NCBI GenBank assembly: GCA_028870815.1
Contig: JAGWOU010000089.1
Location: 1-7,038, forward strand
DNA: 7,038 bases
Reading direction: 5' to 3'
Origin: Rhodospirillales bacterium
GTDB taxonomy: Bacteria > Pseudomonadota > Alphaproteobacteria > Acetobacterales > Acetobacteraceae
The translations under genes were made by a program, and so were the position numbers. Each line of letters opens with the position of its first letter. Position 1 is the first letter of the stretch. Below are positions 5,472 to 7,038 of this stretch, one piece after another. Under the pieces are notes generated by a model that did no database searches, was not told the DNA's origin, and saw only the letters and a program-made list of their open reading frames with translations.

Positions 5472-7038
5472 TTATTTTACCGGGGTCGAGGCCGCGCTCT
5501 TGGGGGCAGCCTCGCCCAGCCCGAATATGCCGCGCAGAAATCCTGGTGTGAGCGCCGAAAGCGGATTCACCCCCACCTGCGGGTCATCAAGCGGGCCTTG
5601 CACATGCGCCCGCATCGCGATTAGCCCGCCACCTTTCTCCGCGGAGAATAGTTTGCCAAGCAGCGGGATTTTCCCGGGCAGCGAATTGATCGCGTAAGCG
5701 GGAACGATGGTGGTATCGAGGTTACAGATGCCGGTGCCGGTGTTTACGGTGCCGCTGGCGGTGAAGCCCAGCGATTCGGAATAGGCGTCGGCACCCTGCA
5801 AGGCGAGTACGTCGCCGTCCAGCGTGAATGGAAACGTGGCATGGTCGATCAACAGCCCAGGGCCGGAAACCACCTCTGCCAGGCCATAGAGCGTGACCGC
5901 CTGCAATACCTTGATAAAGCCAGGCGCATTCACCAGCCGCGCCTGGCTTAACCGCAAATTGCCCTTGGCCGGGCCGCCGCCATACTCGGCTTGCAGGTTC
6001 AGCGTGCCGCCGCGCATGCCGCCGTAAATGCCCATCGCCTTCAGCAGCGCGCCCGCGTCATCGCCTTGCATGGCAAGGCTGCGGTGCGCTCCTGAAAGCG
6101 GCGCTACCGTCACGCTCACACCTTGCGCCGTGCCGGTGGCATGGTTGAGGTCATAGCCTTGGCCTGAAGCTGTCAGTTGCACATCCGTAAGCCCCGGCGC
6201 GGGCGGCTTGGAGACATAGAGCGTTTGAAATGCCAGCGCGGCCTGCCAGGGTGGACCCGGGACAGTGGATTTGGCCGGGGCCAGCTTTGCCTGGGTTTCC
6301 TCCGTCTTCCAGCCGCTGCGGCGCAGATCCAGCACCGCGCCTTTCGCCTTCAGCACCCATGGCGCGCCGGCACTGGCGGGGGCCTGCAAGGTGCCGCTGG
6401 CCTCTGACCGGCCGATGCGCGCCTCTGCCAATGTGAACAGCCGTCCCTGGCTATGCCCTTGCACGGCAAGCCCCGGCGCTTGCATGTCCAGGCTCTGGAT
6501 ATCAGCCAGATCCCCGTCATGCAGGGTAAACTGGGCGGAGAGGCTGCCGGGGCTGCCCGGGGTTTTCTTCCAGCCCAGCAGCGGCAGGGCCAGACCGGCA
6601 GGGGTGAGATCCGCCGTTACCGCGGCCTGTTGCCGGCCGTTCGGCGGCCCCGTCACCGAAAATTCAAAAGGTGCTGAGCCCTGCGCGGCGGAGGACACGC
6701 TGGTTGGCGTATCCAGCCCGAAAGCATGCCAGAGCGCCGGCCCGGCAGTGCCTTTGATGGTCAGCGTCTGGCCGCCATTGCGTCTGAAATCCTGGTCCAT
6801 CGTCACGCTGGCGGGTTCATCCGCGAAATCCGCCGTGGCGGCGGCATGCAGCGTGTGGCCATCGGTCGCCAGCGCCACCTGCCCGTTGGTGAAGCCAATG
6901 CCTGGAATGGGCGTGGCCATCCGCACGCCGGTCAGGTTCGCCTGCACATTCAGCGCCACATCGGCCATGTACAAATTCTTCTTGAACGGGATCGTCGCGG
7001 TCAGAATCCCCCGCGCCGCGCCGGTCGCGCCTTTAATC
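5472..7038 (-). CDS. YhdP/AsmA-like envelope protein, C-terminal part (5' end beyond window)
   Basis: The visible 521 residues are the C-terminal part of a large AsmA-like (DUF3971/YhdP type) protein. Family members are usually around 1000 residues or more, anchored by one N-terminal inner-membrane helix and extending as a beta-rich groove through the periplasm. In E. coli, YhdP, TamB and YdbH are implicated in phospholipid movement to the outer membrane. The sequence is a long run of beta-strand-like segments without membrane helices. It ends with strongly family-typical blocks: VPAYAINSLPGKIPLLGKLF (about 5645-5704) and PLDDPQVGVNPLSALTPGFL (about 5537-5596). The frame is open to the right edge of the window, so TTG at 6974 and ATG at 6968 are internal codons, not starts. 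The N-terminal anchor is not visible. The gene is convergent with grpE and ends in TAA after an alanine/serine-rich tail. Confidence 0.85.
   Translation of the reverse strand, partial: IKGATGAARGILTATIPFKKNLYMADVALNVQANLTGVRMATPIPGIGFTNGQVALATDGHTLHAAATADFADEPASVTMDQDFRRNGGQTLTIKGTAGPALWHAFGLDTPTSVSSAAQGSAPFEFSVTGPPNGRQQAAVTADLTPAGLALPLLGWKKTPGSPGSLSAQFTLHDGDLADIQSLDMQAPGLAVQGHSQGRLFTLAEARIGRSEASGTLQAPASAGAPWVLKAKGAVLDLRRSGWKTEETQAKLAPAKSTVPGPPWQAALAFQTLYVSKPPAPGLTDVQLTASGQGYDLNHATGTAQGVSVTVAPLSGAHRSLAMQGDDAGALLKAMGIYGGMRGGTLNLQAEYGGGPAKGNLRLSQARLVNAPGFIKVLQAVTLYGLAEVVSGPGLLIDHATFPFTLDGDVLALQGADAYSESLGFTASGTVNTGTGICNLDTTIVPAYAINSLPGKIPLLGKLFSAEKGGGLIAMRAHVQGPLDDPQVGVNPLSALTPGFLRGIFGLGEAAPKSAASTPVK

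Overview
The window is ordinary high-GC chromosomal DNA from a Gram-negative bacterium, most likely an alphaproteobacterium. Three things suggest this: a bacteriophytochrome ending in an HWE-type kinase plus receiver, an alphaproteobacterial-style YhdP/AsmA-like protein, and a CTTG-type heat-shock promoter candidate in front of grpE. Acetobacteraceae or another acidophilic or phototrophic relative is plausible, but that is a guess. I see no insertion sequence, tRNA, rRNA, CRISPR array or phage gene, and no gene-free stretch over 300 bases.

Layout, left to right. (1) 1-818, minus strand: an LpxR-family outer-membrane lipid A 3'-O-deacylase with signal peptide, starting at GTG and cut off at its C-terminus by the window edge. 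(2) 819-920: its upstream region, which holds a perfect 10-bp direct repeat. (3) 921-1589, minus strand: a DsbA-fold dithiol oxidoreductase of the FrnE type with a CPWC active site. (4) 1590-1724: the divergent AT-richer control region. (5) 1725-2288 and 2281-4851, plus strand: a two-gene light-sensing operon. A small heme oxygenase (BphO) makes biliverdin, and its gene overlaps by 8 bases the gene for an 856-residue bacteriophytochrome (BphP) that binds biliverdin. BphP has PAS-GAF-PHY photosensor domains, then an HWE histidine kinase and a C-terminal receiver domain. (6) 4852-4913: a short intergenic region with an RpoH-like promoter candidate and a perfect inverted repeat just before grpE. 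(7) 4914-5462, plus strand: grpE, the nucleotide-exchange factor of DnaK. (8) 5472-7038, minus strand: the C-terminal part of an AsmA/YhdP-like envelope protein, convergent with grpE and running off the right edge.

The one clear functional unit is bphO-bphP: pigment synthesis and photoreceptor are translated from one message, and the red/far-red signal probably leaves through phosphotransfer involving the receiver domain. Genes at both ends concern the outer envelope (lipid A trimming, lipid transport), but nothing in the sequence ties them to the light sensor. I found no convincing undescribed system. The most useful leads are the control elements (repeats before lpxR and grpE, hairpin before bphO), the scarcity of Shine-Dalgarno sequences, and the details of the phytochrome pocket.
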